64,000 nucleotides of DNA from Rhizobium sp. G21 (GCF_014158035.1 NZ_JACFXW010000002.1:326001-390000), one strand, 5' to 3'. Shown: positions 1 through 9,507, numbered from the stretch's first letter. The notes: a model not told the origin generated them from the sequence alone. Translations and numbers: made by a program.

Positions 1-468
1 GAAGGCGAAGACCATCAGCACGAAATATTCGGCCGGCCCGAAGCCGATCGCGAGCCCCGAGAGGAGCGGCGCGAAGAATGCCAAGCCAACAGTGCCCAGG
101 ATGCCGCCGACGAAGGACGATAGGCCGGACAACGCCAGCGCCTCTCCGGCGCGGCCCTGTTTGGCCATGGGATAGCCGTCCATCGCCGTCATCACCGCGC
201 CGGCGTCGCCGGGCACGTTGAGCAGGATGGAGGAGATGCGTCCGCCATATTCCGCCCCGCAATAGATCGCGGCGAGCAGGATCATCGTGCTCTCGGCGGG
301 AAGGCCCATCGTATAGGCGATGGGGAGAAGAAGCGCGATGCCGTTGATCGGGCCGATGGCGGGCAGCGCGCCGACCATGGTGCCGATGAAGCAGCCGACC
401 AGGCCGATGATCAGGTTTTGCCAGGTCAACGCGACCGCGAAGCCTTGCCAGAGATAATCGAGATTCAT
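1..468 (-). CDS. tctA: Tripartite tricarboxylate transporter large permease TctA (N-terminal part, runs off the window)
   Basis: Large membrane subunit of a TTT-family importer, which moves a carboxylate delivered by the periplasmic protein TctC across the inner membrane. The start is the ATG at 468 (MNLDYLWQGFAVALTW), and 156 codons are open to the window edge, so about two thirds of a usual 500-residue TctA lies outside. The TctA-typical N-terminal stretch GTMVGALPAIGPINGIALL is visible, followed by hydrophobic segments and GGRISSILLNVPGDAGAV, a conserved family region. It lies 27 bases downstream of tctB on the same strand, so tctC-tctB-tctA is one operon. Family assignment is secure; the substrate (citrate, tartrate or another carboxylate) is not determined. 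Confidence 0.93.
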   Translation of the reverse strand, partial: MNLDYLWQGFAVALTWQNLIIGLVGCFIGTMVGALPAIGPINGIALLLPIAYTMGLPAESTMILLAAIYCGAEYGGRISSILLNVPGDAGAVMTAMDGYPMAKQGRAGEALALSGLSSFVGGILGTVGLAFFAPLLSGLAIGFGPAEYFVLMVFAF

Positions 469-495
469 GGCGAATGTCCTTTCAGGTCGGCTCGC

Positions 496-966
496 TCAGC
501 CGAACAACATGCCGGCGGGCAGATAGACTTCGAGGAGATAGGAGAAGATGAGCCACCAGAGCGCGGCATGCCCGATGGCGCCGATCAGCGCGAGCTTCAG
601 CGGCGCGCCGAAGATGTAGCCGGTTCCGAGCGTCAGCACGAAGATCGAGGCGGCGAAGCCCGCGGGTTCGAACAGCGCGATCGAAATGACGGTCAACACC
701 GGAATGGCGAGCACCTTGACGAGCAGCGGACCGGTCGGGAAGCCCTCGCAGGCGCCGGGTTTCAGAAAGTAGAAGATCGAAAGACCTGCAAGCACGACGG
801 CGAGCGCCACCGGAAAGACGCGCGGCCCCAACGGATCGGAGGCGAAGGCGTATTCGATCACGCTGCCGCCGAGGCCGTAGACCAGAGCGAGAGCGATGAG
901 AATGAGGGCTGCGATGCGGCCGGTGAGACGCGCGGCGCGCGCAGAGGGCTGATGGGAGTCCGACAT
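496..966 (-). CDS. tctB: Tripartite tricarboxylate transporter small permease TctB
   Basis: Small membrane subunit of the TTT transporter, 156 residues, typical for TctB. Four hydrophobic segments are visible at about residues 16-34, 47-65, 82-112 and 125-150, and the family-like GPRVFPVALAVVLAGLSIFYF occurs in the second. The ATG at 966 is used; no strong Shine-Dalgarno site lies directly before it. It is separated from tctC by 136 bases holding two stem-loops, and from tctA by 27 bases. It presumably forms the membrane complex with TctA. Confidence 0.9.
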   Translation of the reverse strand: MSDSHQPSARAARLTGRIAALILIALALVYGLGGSVIEYAFASDPLGPRVFPVALAVVLAGLSIFYFLKPGACEGFPTGPLLVKVLAIPVLTVISIALFEPAGFAASIFVLTLGTGYIFGAPLKLALIGAIGHAALWWLIFSYLLEVYLPAGMLFG

Positions 967-1039
967 CGGCTGGCTCCGGTATGGCTAGAGAAACATGTTC
1001 AGAATCTGGGGATCGCACGGCGATCCTGGTCTCCTCCAT

Positions 1040-1098
1040 GCCCCGGCCGCCTCAGCGACGGCCGGGGCGCGCCCCTGGCTCGGGAGGAGGAGAGGGGC
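1040..1098 (-). promoter_or_regulatory. Two stem-loops between tctC and tctB, one with a CTCCTCCTCCC loop
   Basis: Read on the minus strand just after the tctC stop codon, the first hairpin has the stem GCCCCT/AGGGGC (1093-1098 with 1071-1076) and a loop carrying CTCCTCCTCCC (1082-1092). The second has a perfect 10-bp stem GCCCCGGCCG/CGGCCGGGGC (1059-1068 with 1040-1049). No T-run follows, so full termination is unlikely. Such structures between a binding-protein gene and its permease genes commonly stabilise the upstream transcript. The CU-rich loop can also pair with GGAGGAG at 1031-1037 of the same RNA. The structure is seen directly; the role is inferred. Confidence 0.6.
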
Positions 1099-1102
1099 TC
1101 GA

Positions 1103-2080
1103 TTACATCCCGGCTTCCTTGGCGAGGATCTTGAAGCGGGCGACGTCGGACTTCACACGATCCTCGAAATCCTTGCCGAGCAGGGTGAATTCGAACAGGC
1201 CGCGCTCTTCGCGCTCCTTGGCGAATTCCGGCGTTTTGGAAGCGGTCTCGAACGCCTTCACCCACCAGTCGTAATCGGCCTGGGAAACGTCCTTGCCGAC
1301 ATAATAGCCGCGCCAGACCGGCCAATCGATGTCGAAACCCTGCTCCTTGGCGGTCGGCACATTGGCCAGTTCGCCCGGCAGGCGTTCGGACGACATTACC
1401 GCGAGGATGCGGACTTTGCCGGCGACATGGTGCTTGACCATTTCGGCCGCGTCGCCGGAGCCGACCTTGACATGGCCGCCTTCGAGCGCGGTCAGCACGG
1501 CGCCGCCGCCTTCGAGCGCGACGTAACGCATGCTCTTCGGATCCTGGCCGGCGGCCTTGGCGAGCAGCGAGCCCTTCATCCAGTCCTGCGAACCGACGGC
1601 GCCGCCGCCGGCGATGGCGAAGCTGGAGGGATCCGCCTTGTAGGCTTCCACGAGTTCGCCGAGCGTCTTGTAAGGCGCATCGGCGGCGACGACGAGCACG
1701 CCGTAATCGGCGCCGAGCGCGCCGAGCCAGCGAACGGCCGTTTCGTCATATTTGCCGAACTTTCCCTGGGCGATCAGCAGCGCTGAGCCCGAAGAGGCGG
1801 CGGTGATCAGACTGCCGTCATGGGCGCGCTTGCCGATCACATGGTTGTAGGCCACGGCGCCCACGCCGCCTTCCATATAGGTTACGGCCATGGGCTTGGA
1901 GATCTGCTTGGTGGCGAGCAATGAATTGGCGGCAAGGCGGCAAGTCAGGTCGAAGCCGCCGCCGGGCTTGGCGCCCGCCAGGCATTCGGGCTTGGCGGGT
2001 TCTGCAAAAGCGGACGAAGCGGCGCCGAGTGCGGCGAGGCTGGCTCCGACGAAAGCGGCGGCGAAAAATCTCTTCATCAT
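1103..2080 (-). CDS. tctC: Tripartite tricarboxylate transporter substrate-binding protein TctC
   Basis: Periplasmic binding receptor (Bug/TctC family) of the TTT importer, 325 residues as is usual. A signal peptide is clear: MMKRFFAAAFVGASLAALG then AASSAFA before EPAKPECLAG. The reading frame stays open further upstream, but the ATG ATG at 2080/2077 behind GGGAGAGAC is the sensible start. The family region KPGGGFDLTCRLAANSL follows the signal peptide. First gene of the tctCBA operon, divergent from the response-regulator gene at 2322, which is its probable regulator. Confidence 0.93.
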   Translation of the reverse strand: MMKRFFAAAFVGASLAALGAASSAFAEPAKPECLAGAKPGGGFDLTCRLAANSLLATKQISKPMAVTYMEGGVGAVAYNHVIGKRAHDGSLITAASSGSALLIAQGKFGKYDETAVRWLGALGADYGVLVVAADAPYKTLGELVEAYKADPSSFAIAGGGAVGSQDWMKGSLLAKAAGQDPKSMRYVALEGGGAVLTALEGGHVKVGSGDAAEMVKHHVAGKVRILAVMSSERLPGELANVPTAKEQGFDIDWPVWRGYYVGKDVSQADYDWWVKAFETASKTPEFAKEREERGLFEFTLLGKDFEDRVKSDVARFKILAKEAGM

Positions 2081-2321
2081 GTCTCTCCCAATGGCGTGAT
2101 CTCCGGGAGAAGCCGCGCAAAGACAGGCCCTGTTCGAACCGTCTTTCACAGCGATTTTGATGGTGCTCCTCCCCGGAGCGGCTCCTCCTCTCGGAGCCGA
2201 TAACGATCCATTAACCCGCAAACCTGTCATCTTGCTGTCATGGCGCCGCAGCATGGAAATGCCGCGTATGGAGCGTTTCAGGCGGCTTGATCGCGCCTTC
2301 CGACCGTGACAGCATAGGCGG
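2081..2321. promoter_or_regulatory. Divergent promoter region between tctC and the two-component system
   Basis: These 241 bases must hold the promoters for tctCBA (leftward) and for the regulator pair (rightward). An inverted repeat GGCTCC/GGAGCC lies at about 2181-2200 and would form a hairpin in the tctC leader. No convincing -35/-10 pair could be fixed by eye. In related Tct systems the phosphorylated TctD-type regulator binds this kind of intergenic region; here that is inference from layout. Confidence 0.45.
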
Positions 2322-2999
2322 ATGCGCATTCTCCTGGTTGAAGACACACATGACGTCGGCGAGGCCATCTGCCGCCGTTTCCAATCGACGGGCCACACCG
2401 TCGACTGGGAAACCGACGGCGCGGCGGCGGCCGACATTCTCGACTTTACCGATTACGACCTGGTGATTCTGGATGTCATGCTGCCGGGCTTGGATGGGTT
2501 TTCCATCCTGCGCCGCCTTCGCAAGGACAAGAGCAGCGTGCCGGTGCTGGTGCTGACCGCGCGCTCCGAGATCGACGATCGGGTCAGCGCGCTGGATCTC
2601 GGCGCCGACGACTATCTGGTCAAGCCCTTCGATTTCCGCGAACTCGAGGCGCGGGCGCGGGTGCTTCTCCGGCGTCGCAGCGGCGGCGAAGCCACGAACA
2701 TCATCATGTGCGGCGATGTTAGTCTCGACCGGGCCAACAGGAGCGTCAAGGTCGGCAAGCGGGAAGTGCAACTCAAACGCCGGGAGATGACCCTGCTCGA
2801 AGTGCTGGCCTCCCGGCCGGGCAAAATCTTCAGCAAGGAGGAATTGCTGGATCGCTTGTTCGGCTTCGAGGAAGCGGCGGGGCCGAACGCCATCGAGCTC
2901 TATGTCGGACGTTTGCGCAAGAAGCTGGAAGGCGCGAGCGCCCGCATTGTCACCCAGCGCGGGGTCGGCTATCAGCTGGTGTCCGATGAGCCTGCTTAA
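2322..2999 (+). CDS. tctD: OmpR-family response regulator, TctD-like
   Basis: DNA-binding response regulator of 225 residues. The receiver domain (about 1-115) has the acidic pair E7/D8, phospho-acceptor D51 in VILDVMLPGLDG, the conserved threonine in VLVLTARSE and the lysine in YLVKPFDF. A winged-helix domain (about 125-222) ends in ELYVGRLRKKL and RGVGYQL, as usual for OmpR/PhoB proteins. It overlaps the sensor-kinase gene by 14 bases, so the two are translated together. Its position opposite tctCBA matches TctD, which activates tricarboxylate transport in response to substrate. Confidence 0.92.
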   Translation: MRILLVEDTHDVGEAICRRFQSTGHTVDWETDGAAAADILDFTDYDLVILDVMLPGLDGFSILRRLRKDKSSVPVLVLTARSEIDDRVSALDLGADDYLVKPFDFRELEARARVLLRRRSGGEATNIIMCGDVSLDRANRSVKVGKREVQLKRREMTLLEVLASRPGKIFSKEELLDRLFGFEEAAGPNAIELYVGRLRKKLEGASARIVTQRGVGYQLVSDEPA

Positions 3000-4377
3000 G
3001 GATTCGCTGTTTTCACGCCTGATGACGCGGGTGGCCGCCGTCCTCGCTTTGGGCGCAGCCGCTCTGGTGACGGCCGCATGGTTCTACGCTCGCGCCGCCG
3101 CCGACGACGCCTATGACCGACTGCTTCTGGGCGCCGCCTTCCAGATGTCCGACAGCCTGATCATCACGGGCGGGGAGCTGAATTTCGAATTGCCTCCTTC
3201 GGCCTTCGATCTCCTCGGCCTCGCCCAGCGCGACCGTATCTTTTACAGGGTGATAGATCCGCAAGGGCAAACCCTGACCGGCTATCCCGACCTGAGCACG
3301 CGGGCAGGACTCGACCAAAGCCGCGCCGGGCCTCGGCTGGAAAATGGCCAGTATCGCGGCGCCGCGGTTCGCATCGTCACCGTGGCGAGGGCTTTGACGC
3401 AGGCGTCGGGGCCGGGCTGGACCTATGTGATGGTGGCGCAGACGACCGAAGCGAGGCAGTCGCTCGCCGCTGAACTCACCTGGCGGGCGGTGATCCTCGT
3501 CGGCGTCATGAGCGCGCTCGCGCTCGTCGGCTCCGCCTTTGCCGTGCGATTTTCGCTGAAACCGGTGGCCGATCTCGGTGAGGCCATCAAGGGCCGCGAT
3601 ACGCAGGACCTGACTCCGATCGGCGGGGCCGCGCCGCGCGAACTCCTGCCCTTCGTCGACGCCATCAATCATTTCATCCGCAGGCTCGACGAGCGGATCA
3701 AGCTGCTGCAGCGCTATGTCGCCGACAGCGCGCACCAGATCCGCACCCCTTTGACGGCGCTGTCCGCACAGGTCAGCCTCATCAACGAGGATGCGCTCGG
3801 CCCCGACGATCGCCGGCATTTGGAGCGGGTGCGCAACAGAACCGCGGAACTCGCCCGCTTCACCAACCAGCTTCTCAATCATGCGATGGTCATCCATCGC
3901 TTCGATTCGGCGCAACTGGCCTCCGTGGCGCTCAACGACGCGGCGCGGCTGGCGTTTCGAGCGGCGATTCCGATCACGGTCGATCCAGATCTCGTGGTGT
4001 CGTTCGAGCCGGCCGAAGGCAATCCGGTCGTCACGGGCGACATGCTCAGTCTGCGCGAGGCGATCGTCAACGTCATCGACAATGCGCTTCGCCACGGTGC
4101 GCGCAATCGGCTCGATGTTCGCGTCGAAATGAGCGAGGAGCGCGCGCGGGTGGTCGTGGAGGATGATGGACCCGGAATCCCGCCGTCGGAATGGGAAAAC
4201 GTCACCAAACGCTTCTTCTCCTCGCGCACAGAGGGGCCCGCTTCCGGTCTCGGCTTCGCCATCGCGGCCGAAGTGGCCAATGCGCTTGGCGGCGCGATCG
4301 GCTTTCAGGAGCGGTCGGCGATCGCGCCGTTCGCAGTCTTTCTCGACCTGCCTCTTGCGAGGGAGACGCCGAGATGA
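2986..4377 (+). CDS. tctE: Sensor histidine kinase, TctE-like
   Basis: Membrane sensor kinase of 463 residues that should phosphorylate the preceding regulator. The ATG at 2986 overlaps the end of that gene. A transmembrane segment near residues 14-32 is followed by a periplasmic sensor region of about 130 residues resembling the N-terminal domain of TctE kinases, then a second membrane segment (ILVGVMSALALVGSAFAV), a HAMP-like linker, and the H-box SAHQIRTPLTALSAQ with H250. The ATPase part has N-box NVIDNALRHGA and G-box VEDDGPGIPP and GLGFAIAAEV. It ends 4 bases into the binding-protein gene at 4374. Confidence 0.92.
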   Translation: MSLLKDSLFSRLMTRVAAVLALGAAALVTAAWFYARAAADDAYDRLLLGAAFQMSDSLIITGGELNFELPPSAFDLLGLAQRDRIFYRVIDPQGQTLTGYPDLSTRAGLDQSRAGPRLENGQYRGAAVRIVTVARALTQASGPGWTYVMVAQTTEARQSLAAELTWRAVILVGVMSALALVGSAFAVRFSLKPVADLGEAIKGRDTQDLTPIGGAAPRELLPFVDAINHFIRRLDERIKLLQRYVADSAHQIRTPLTALSAQVSLINEDALGPDDRRHLERVRNRTAELARFTNQLLNHAMVIHRFDSAQLASVALNDAARLAFRAAIPITVDPDLVVSFEPAEGNPVVTGDMLSLREAIVNVIDNALRHGARNRLDVRVEMSEERARVVVEDDGPGIPPSEWENVTKRFFSSRTEGPASGLGFAIAAEVANALGGAIGFQERSAIAPFAVFLDLPLARETPR

Positions 4378-5464
4378 ACAGCCTGCGCATCTTTTTCACC
4401 GTCTTTGCAGTGTTCGTCATGTCGTCGTCGGTCGGCGCCATCGAGGGGCAACGCCAAGTCTTTCCGGCTTTGTCGGGTCAGGAAGGCGCTCGGTTGGTCA
4501 TCCACGCGGCGACCGATCTGGAAGCCATGCGGCCGCTGATCCTCGACTTTCAGGAGACGGCGCCGGATCTCGCCGTCGATGTGACGGATTATGTCACAAA
4601 CGATCTGTTTCGCGAGGCGCAGAAGGCCTGCGCAGACGGGGGAGAAGCGGTGATATCCTGCTGTCGTCGTCGGTCGATCAGTTGGTGAGGCTCGCCAATG
4701 ACGGCTGCGCCCAGGCGCATCGGCCGCTTCCGACATCGCGCATCAAGGATTGGGCCAATTGGCGTGACGAAGTGTTCGGCTTTACTTTCGAGCCGGTGGT
4801 CTTCGTCTACGACCGCTCCAAGGTGCCGTCGGAAGATGTGCCCGACAGCCATGAGGCGCTGGTCGACCTGCTGCGACGCAATCCCTTGCGCTATCATGGC
4901 CGTATCGGCACCTATGACATCGAGGCTTCGGGCGTCGGCTATCTCCTGGCCTTCAACGATTCGCGCCAGGCGCCCACCACCTATGGCCGGCTGATCGAGA
5001 GCGTCAGCCGAGCCGCTCCGGTGATCCGCTGTTGCAACAACGAGGTTCTGGGCGAGCTGTCGAGCGGCGGGGTTCGCATCGCCTATAATGTTCTCGGCTC
5101 CTACGCCTATGCCGCGGCGCGCCTCGATCCGGATCTCGGCATCGTCGTGCCGCGCGATTACACGCTGATCCTCTCGCGCGGCGCGATGATTCCGAAAACA
5201 GCCGCCAACCCGGCGCTCGGACAGCGCTTCCTCGATTATCTGCTTTCGGAGAGAGGGCGGACGGTGGCGCGGGAGAAATCCTTCTTCTTCGCCGAGGGTA
5301 AGCCTATGCCTCCCGGCGTGGACGGGCCCGACGACCTCATGGCATCGGGCGTGGGCCGACCGATCCGGATCGGGCCTTCGCTGCTCGCCGCCCAGGACGA
5401 TATACAACGCCGGCATTTCATCGGCGACTGGAAGCGGCTGATCCGCAACGATGTCAAACGCTGA
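4374..5464 (+). CDS. ABC-type periplasmic binding protein of the Fe3+/AfuA-like group (frameshifted as sequenced)
   Basis: Solute-binding protein of about 363 residues, start ATG at 4374 overlapping the kinase stop (ATGA). A signal peptide (MNSLRIFFTVFAVFVMSSSV) precedes the mature protein. The first frame ends at 4688, while the conserved remainder (DILLSSSVDQLVRLANDGC to the stop at 5464) lies in another frame. One extra G in the run at 4638-4642 restores a continuous protein. It resembles COG1840-type receptors that often sit beside TctDE-like kinases and may feed substrate information to the sensor. No permease genes are adjacent, supporting a sensing rather than transport role (inference). 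The frameshift is probably a sequencing error. Confidence 0.75.
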
Positions 5465-5470
5465 GACGAC

Positions 5471-5950
5471 CTAACGGCGTCGATAGAGGAAATAGCGACC
5501 GTCCGGCACGCCCTCGGGCTGCGGAAACGATGCAAACGCGTCGTGATCAAGCGGCAGGCCGCTGATTGCAATCCCGCCTGTGGTCAGGGCGCGCGCCATG
5601 GTTTCGGGCAGCCAGGTCAGGGTGACGGCGTCGCGGTCTGGATTACCCGTTCCGATATCGGCATGCACCACCGCGGCGGCGCCGGTGAGGTAGGGCGCGA
5701 TTGTCTCCTGGATCTCGCCGACCACCATGTCCCGGTCGTCGGGCCGGGAAATCTGGTCGCGCCGCTCGTCGCGATCGAAGGCGATGATGCGCTTCTCCGG
5801 AAACAGTTCGCGCAGGTGATCATAGGTGCGTCCATTGCCGAGGCCGAGCTCGAGAACATCGCCGTCCAGACGGCGCGCGTCCTCGGCGATCGCATTTAAG
5901 ATGTCGCGTTGGGCCAGCAGACGGCGGATGAAACTATCCAGGCGGCTCAT
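5471..5950 (-). CDS. Class I SAM-dependent methyltransferase, small
   Basis: A 159-residue protein with a Rossmann-type SAM site: GDVLELGLGNGRTYDHL (motif I) and an acidic strand end at IIAFDRDER. The ATG at 5950 with GGGGAAAAG before it is preferred over the longer open frame to 6004. It resembles the short S-adenosyl-methionine methyltransferases found in alphaproteobacteria whose substrate is unknown. It converges on the binding-protein gene (6 bases between stops) and is divergent from the FkbM gene. Family fold is well supported, substrate unknown. Confidence 0.8.
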   Translation of the reverse strand: MSRLDSFIRRLLAQRDILNAIAEDARRLDGDVLELGLGNGRTYDHLRELFPEKRIIAFDRDERRDQISRPDDRDMVVGEIQETIAPYLTGAAAVVHADIGTGNPDRDAVTLTWLPETMARALTTGGIAISGLPLDHDAFASFPQPEGVPDGRYFLYRRR

Positions 5951-6075
5951 GATGTCTTTTCCCCGATCACTGTTTTGTGATGCTCTAGCGCCCGGCGGCG
6001 GCATTGTCGACGCCCCGGGTGGAAGCGAGCCGCGTTTCAGGGTAGGAGCGAGCGGATAAGCAGAGGGATGCGGGT

Positions 6076-6929
6076 TTGAGCGGCTGGAAAAAACGTTGGA
6101 GCAAGACGAGGGATCGATGGGCGACGCGCTTTTTCGACACGCCCATGGGCCGGCGGCTGCTCATTCACGGTATCGGCGAGCGCGCTGTGTCGATGACCGT
6201 GGATTGCGGCGATCACGTCATGACCTTCTCCCCGGCCGACTATATCGGCCGCAAGATCTTCCGAAAAGGGCATTACGACCGAGATCACGTGACGAGGCTG
6301 ATGGATATCCTGGCGCAGGAAGGCATCGAAACGTCCGGCGGCGTGCTGTTGGAGCTCGGGGGCAATATCGGCACGCAGACGGTGTATTTCGCGCTTGAAA
6401 AGCATTTCTCCCGCATCGTCACGGTGGAACCGGACCCACGTAATTTCGCGCTTCTCTCCGTCAATCTCGCACAAAATGGCCTGGCGGGCGAAGTCTCGGC
6501 CCTCAATTGCGCGGCGGGGAGGAACCGGGTAGTCTCGACTTCTTCCAGAACCCCGACAATCACGGCCGCAGCGGCATGATCCGGCGCAGCGCCAAGGATA
6601 GACAGATCACCGTGCCGGTGAAGCCGGTGAGCCGCCTGCTCGAAGACGCCGGAGTCGGTGAAGACGACGTGGCGCTGGTCTGGGCGGATATAGAAGGCTT
6701 CGAGCCCGTGGCGTTTCGCAGCATGCAGAACCTCCTTCAGCGTCGCGTCCCCATCCACACCGAATTCACGCCCGAGCTCTACGGACCCGCAGACAGTGCG
6801 CGGTTCCGAGATTGGCTCGGCCAATATTACGACGATTGCTGGGTGTTCATCGAGGATGACCGACGGCGGATGAAGGTGAGCGACATTCCGATCGGCGAGC
6901 GACAGTTCGATCTGTTGCTGTTGCCTTGA
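6076..6929 (+). CDS. FkbM-family methyltransferase (frameshifted as sequenced)
   Basis: SAM-dependent methyltransferase of about 284 residues. The start is TTG at 6076 behind AGAGGG; no ATG lies near. Motif I VLLELGGNIGTQTVYFA and the acidic residue in VTVEPDPRNFALLSVNL are as in FkbM proteins, and ALVWADIEGFEPVAF later in the chain is the typical C-terminal FkbM region. The frame breaks after ALNCAAG and resumes as EEPGSLDFFQNP; one added G in 6516-6519 repairs it. FkbM enzymes often O-methylate glycans or lipid-linked sugars, which fits the glycan genes elsewhere in the window, but the substrate is not shown. Confidence 0.78.
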
Positions 6930-6984
6930 ACGAAGATGTCAAACTGTCATCGCGTTGCGGCAGAGGCCGTGCTAAGTTTTGTCC

Positions 6985-8142
6985 ATGCCTTTGGAACGCG
7001 TCGATCCCTTCTACAATGATGTGCCCGTCTTCACGCAGTTTTCCGGCGTGATCGATCTGGACAACTACAGGCCCTTGCCGGACGACTGGTGGCTCGCCAC
7101 CGGCGATATTGTCGACTCCACCGGCGCCATCGCCGCCGGCTCCTATAAATCCGTCAATATGGCCGGCGCGGCGCTGATTTCCGCCGTGCTCAATGCGCTC
7201 GGGCATCAGGACCTTCCCTTCGTCTTCGGCGGCGACGGCGCTCTTGTCGCCTTGCCGGCCGCGGGGATCGAGAAGGCGAAGGCTGCGCTCGCCGCGCTTC
7301 GAACCTGGGCGAAGGAGGCGATGGGGCTGGAGATGCGCGCGGCCCTGGTGCCGATTCGCGATGTCCGCGCTTCGGGTCTGGATGTTCGCGTCGCCCGGTT
7401 TCGCGTGTCCGAGTTCGCCTCCTATGCGATGTTCGCTGGCGGCGGCGCGAGTTGGGCGGAAGCCCAGATGAAAAACAATCGTTACTCCGTCGACCCGCGC
7501 CGCCGGCGGGCGCTGCGCCGGATCTCGAAGGCCTGTCCTGCCGCTGGAGCCCGATCCCGGCCAGGCATGGCGCGATCGTGTCGATCATCGCGATGCCCGG
7601 TCCCGCGAATGATATGCCCGCCTTCGCGCGTCTGGTCGAAAAGATCGTGGCGATCACCGGCGGCGAAGAGCGCGACGGCCATCCCGTGCCGGCCGAGGGA
7701 CCGGAGCCCAGGGCGTCCGGGGACGGCATTCGCATCGAAGGGCGCGCCGGTCCCCCGCCGGCAGGATCAAACGCTTCCTCAAGGCGGTGGCGGCGACCGT
7801 CTTCGCCTTTGCGCTGATTCGATGGAAGATCACGGTGGGGCGGTTCGACCCTGTAGTCTATCGCCGCGATGTGGCCGACAACAGCGATTTCCGCAAATTC
7901 GACGACGGGCTCAAGATGACCGTGGATATCGATTCCCGCCGTCTCGCCGAGATCGAAGCGCTTTTGCGCGACGCGGCGGCGAGAGGCGTCTGCCGCTACG
8001 GCTTGAGCAAGCAGGACGCGGCGCTGATGACCTGTATCGTGCTGACCGCGCTCGAACGGGATCACATGCATTTCATCGACGGCGCGGCCGGGGCTACGCC
8101 CGCGCCGCCGAGCATTTGAAGGCGTCTGCGCTCATGCTTTGA
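6985..8142 (+). CDS. DUF3095 family protein, nucleotidyl-cyclase-like (three frameshifts as sequenced)
   Basis: A protein of about 386 residues. ATG at 6985 is preferred to the TTG at 6979. N-terminal motifs WWLATGDIVDST and FVFGGDGALVALP match DUF3095, a family with features of class III nucleotidyl cyclases (metal-binding aspartates in a GD pair and a GGDG loop). The chain needs three frame changes, each cured by one extra base: in CCC 7494-7496, in CCCCC 7752-7756 and in GGGG 8090-8093. The three pieces then join smoothly through APPAGAAPDLEG, RIKRFLKAV and DGAAGGYARAAEHL. A cyclase activity is unproven. It converges with the dehydrogenase gene, overlapping its end by 11 bases. Confidence 0.72.
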   Translation: MPLERVDPFYNDVPVFTQFSGVIDLDNYRPLPDDWWLATGDIVDSTGAIAAGSYKSVNMAGAALISAVLNALGHQDLPFVFGGDGALVALPAAGIEKAKAALAALRTWAKEAMGLEMRAALVPIRDVRASGLDVRVARFRVSEFASYAMFAGGGASWAEAQMKNNRYSVDPRRRRALRRISKACPAAGARSRPGMARSCRSSRCPVPRMICPPSRVWSKRSWRSPAAKSATAIPCRPRDRSPGRPGTAFASKGAPVPRRQDQTLPQGGGGDRLRLCADSMEDHGGAVRPCSLSPRCGRQQRFPQIRRRAQDDRGYRFPPSRRDRSAFARRGGERRLPLRLEQAGRGADDLYRADRARTGSHAFHRRRGRGYARAAEHLKASALML

Positions 8143-9474
8143 CGATGTGATCGGCGGCGATGCCCATCCGCCCGAAGACGTTCCTTGTGTCGACGATCAG
8201 CGGCGACCACGCTGCGATGGACGCATAGTCGACGTCGTCGTGATCCGTCGCCAACAGCACCGCATCGAAGCCGCGCACCATCTCTTCGGTCAGGGGCGTC
8301 GAGGCGCGGCCCTTGAAGCAGAGATATTCGCGTGTTGCGGGAATGGACTGCACATGCGGATCATGGAAGGCGGCCTCGCCGCCGCGCGCTTCGATCAGTT
8401 CGATCAGCTTCAGCGACGGGCTTTCGCGAATATCCGGAACGTTCTTCTTGTAGGCCAGGCCCAGCACCAGCACCCGGCAGCGACTGAGCGCCCGGCCGAG
8501 CTTCATGTCGAGCGCCTCGGCCAACCGATCCACCACATAGCGCGGCATCGAGGAGTTGATCTCGCCGGCCAATTCGATGAACCGGGTCGGCAGCTCATAT
8601 TCATGCGACTTCCATGTCAGGTAGAACGGATCGATCGGGATGCAATGGCCGCCGAGACCCGGGCCGGGATAAAGGCCATGTAGCCGAACGGCTTGGTCTT
8701 GGCCGCATCGACCACTTCCCAGATGTCGATACCCATGGCGTCGTAGACGACCTTGAGTTCGTTCACGAGCGCGATGTTGACGGCGCGAAAGACGTTTTCG
8801 GTGATCTTGACCGCCTCGGCCGCCGCCGTGGACGATACCGGCACGACCTTTTCAACCACCGCGCCATAGAAAGCCTGCATCAACGACGACGCCTCTGCGC
8901 CGTCGCCGGCAACGATCTTCGGGATGCTGGCGGTGCGGAAATTGCGGTTGCCGGGGTCTTCCCGCTCCGGCGAGAAGCCGAGGAAGATGTCGGTGGCGGA
9001 TTTCAGGCCGGTTTTTTCGAGAATCGGGCGCACCACTTCATCAGTGGTCCCAGGATAGGTGGTCGATTCGAGAACGATCATCTGTCCTCGGCGCAAAGTC
9101 GCGGCGATCGCCTCGGTCGTCTTGACGATATAGGAGAGATCCGGAGCGCGATGCTTGGTCAGCGGCGTCGGCACGCAGATGACGATGACGTCGCAGTCTC
9201 CGAGACGCTCGAAATCCGTGGTCGCCGCAAATGCCCCCGACGCGACGTGGCCGGAAAGGGTGTCGCTTGCGACCGCCTCGATATAGGAGGAGCCGGCCTC
9301 GATCCGCACGATTTTTTCCGGATCGATATCGAAGCCGATGACGCGGAAACCTCCATGGGCGACGGCCATCGCCAAGGGCAGGCCGACATAGCCCAACCCG
9401 ATGACCCCGACCATTGCGGACTTGGATGCGATCTTCTCGGACAAGGCGGAAAAGGTGGAGACGGGTTCGGTCAA
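8132..9474 (-). CDS. Nucleotide sugar dehydrogenase, UDP-HexNAc 6-dehydrogenase type (frameshifted as sequenced)
   Basis: NAD-dependent enzyme of about 447 residues that oxidises the C6 hydroxyl of a UDP-sugar to a uronate for surface polysaccharide synthesis. NAD-binding GVIGLGYVGLPLA sits near the N-terminus, the central domain has FSPEREDPGN and KITENVFRAVNIALVNEL, and the catalytic cysteine lies in GLGGHCIPIDP after repair. The C-terminal domain has VLGLAYKKNVPDIRESPSLKL. The ending suggests the WbpA/TviB group rather than UDP-glucose dehydrogenase. The frame breaks at IPA and one extra base in the GGG at 8666-8668 restores PGPGLGGHC. Start is TTG at 9474 behind GAGAGAG. Confidence 0.82.
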
Positions 9475-9507
9475 GACGGCTCTCTCGGGCTGATGCGTTG
9501 ACGCCTT

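Noticed and set aside
418..1134. 238-codon plus-strand frame opposite tctB and the tctC end
   Set aside because: Antisense shadow of tctB, rich in Arg and Gly as usual for opposite strands of high-GC genes.
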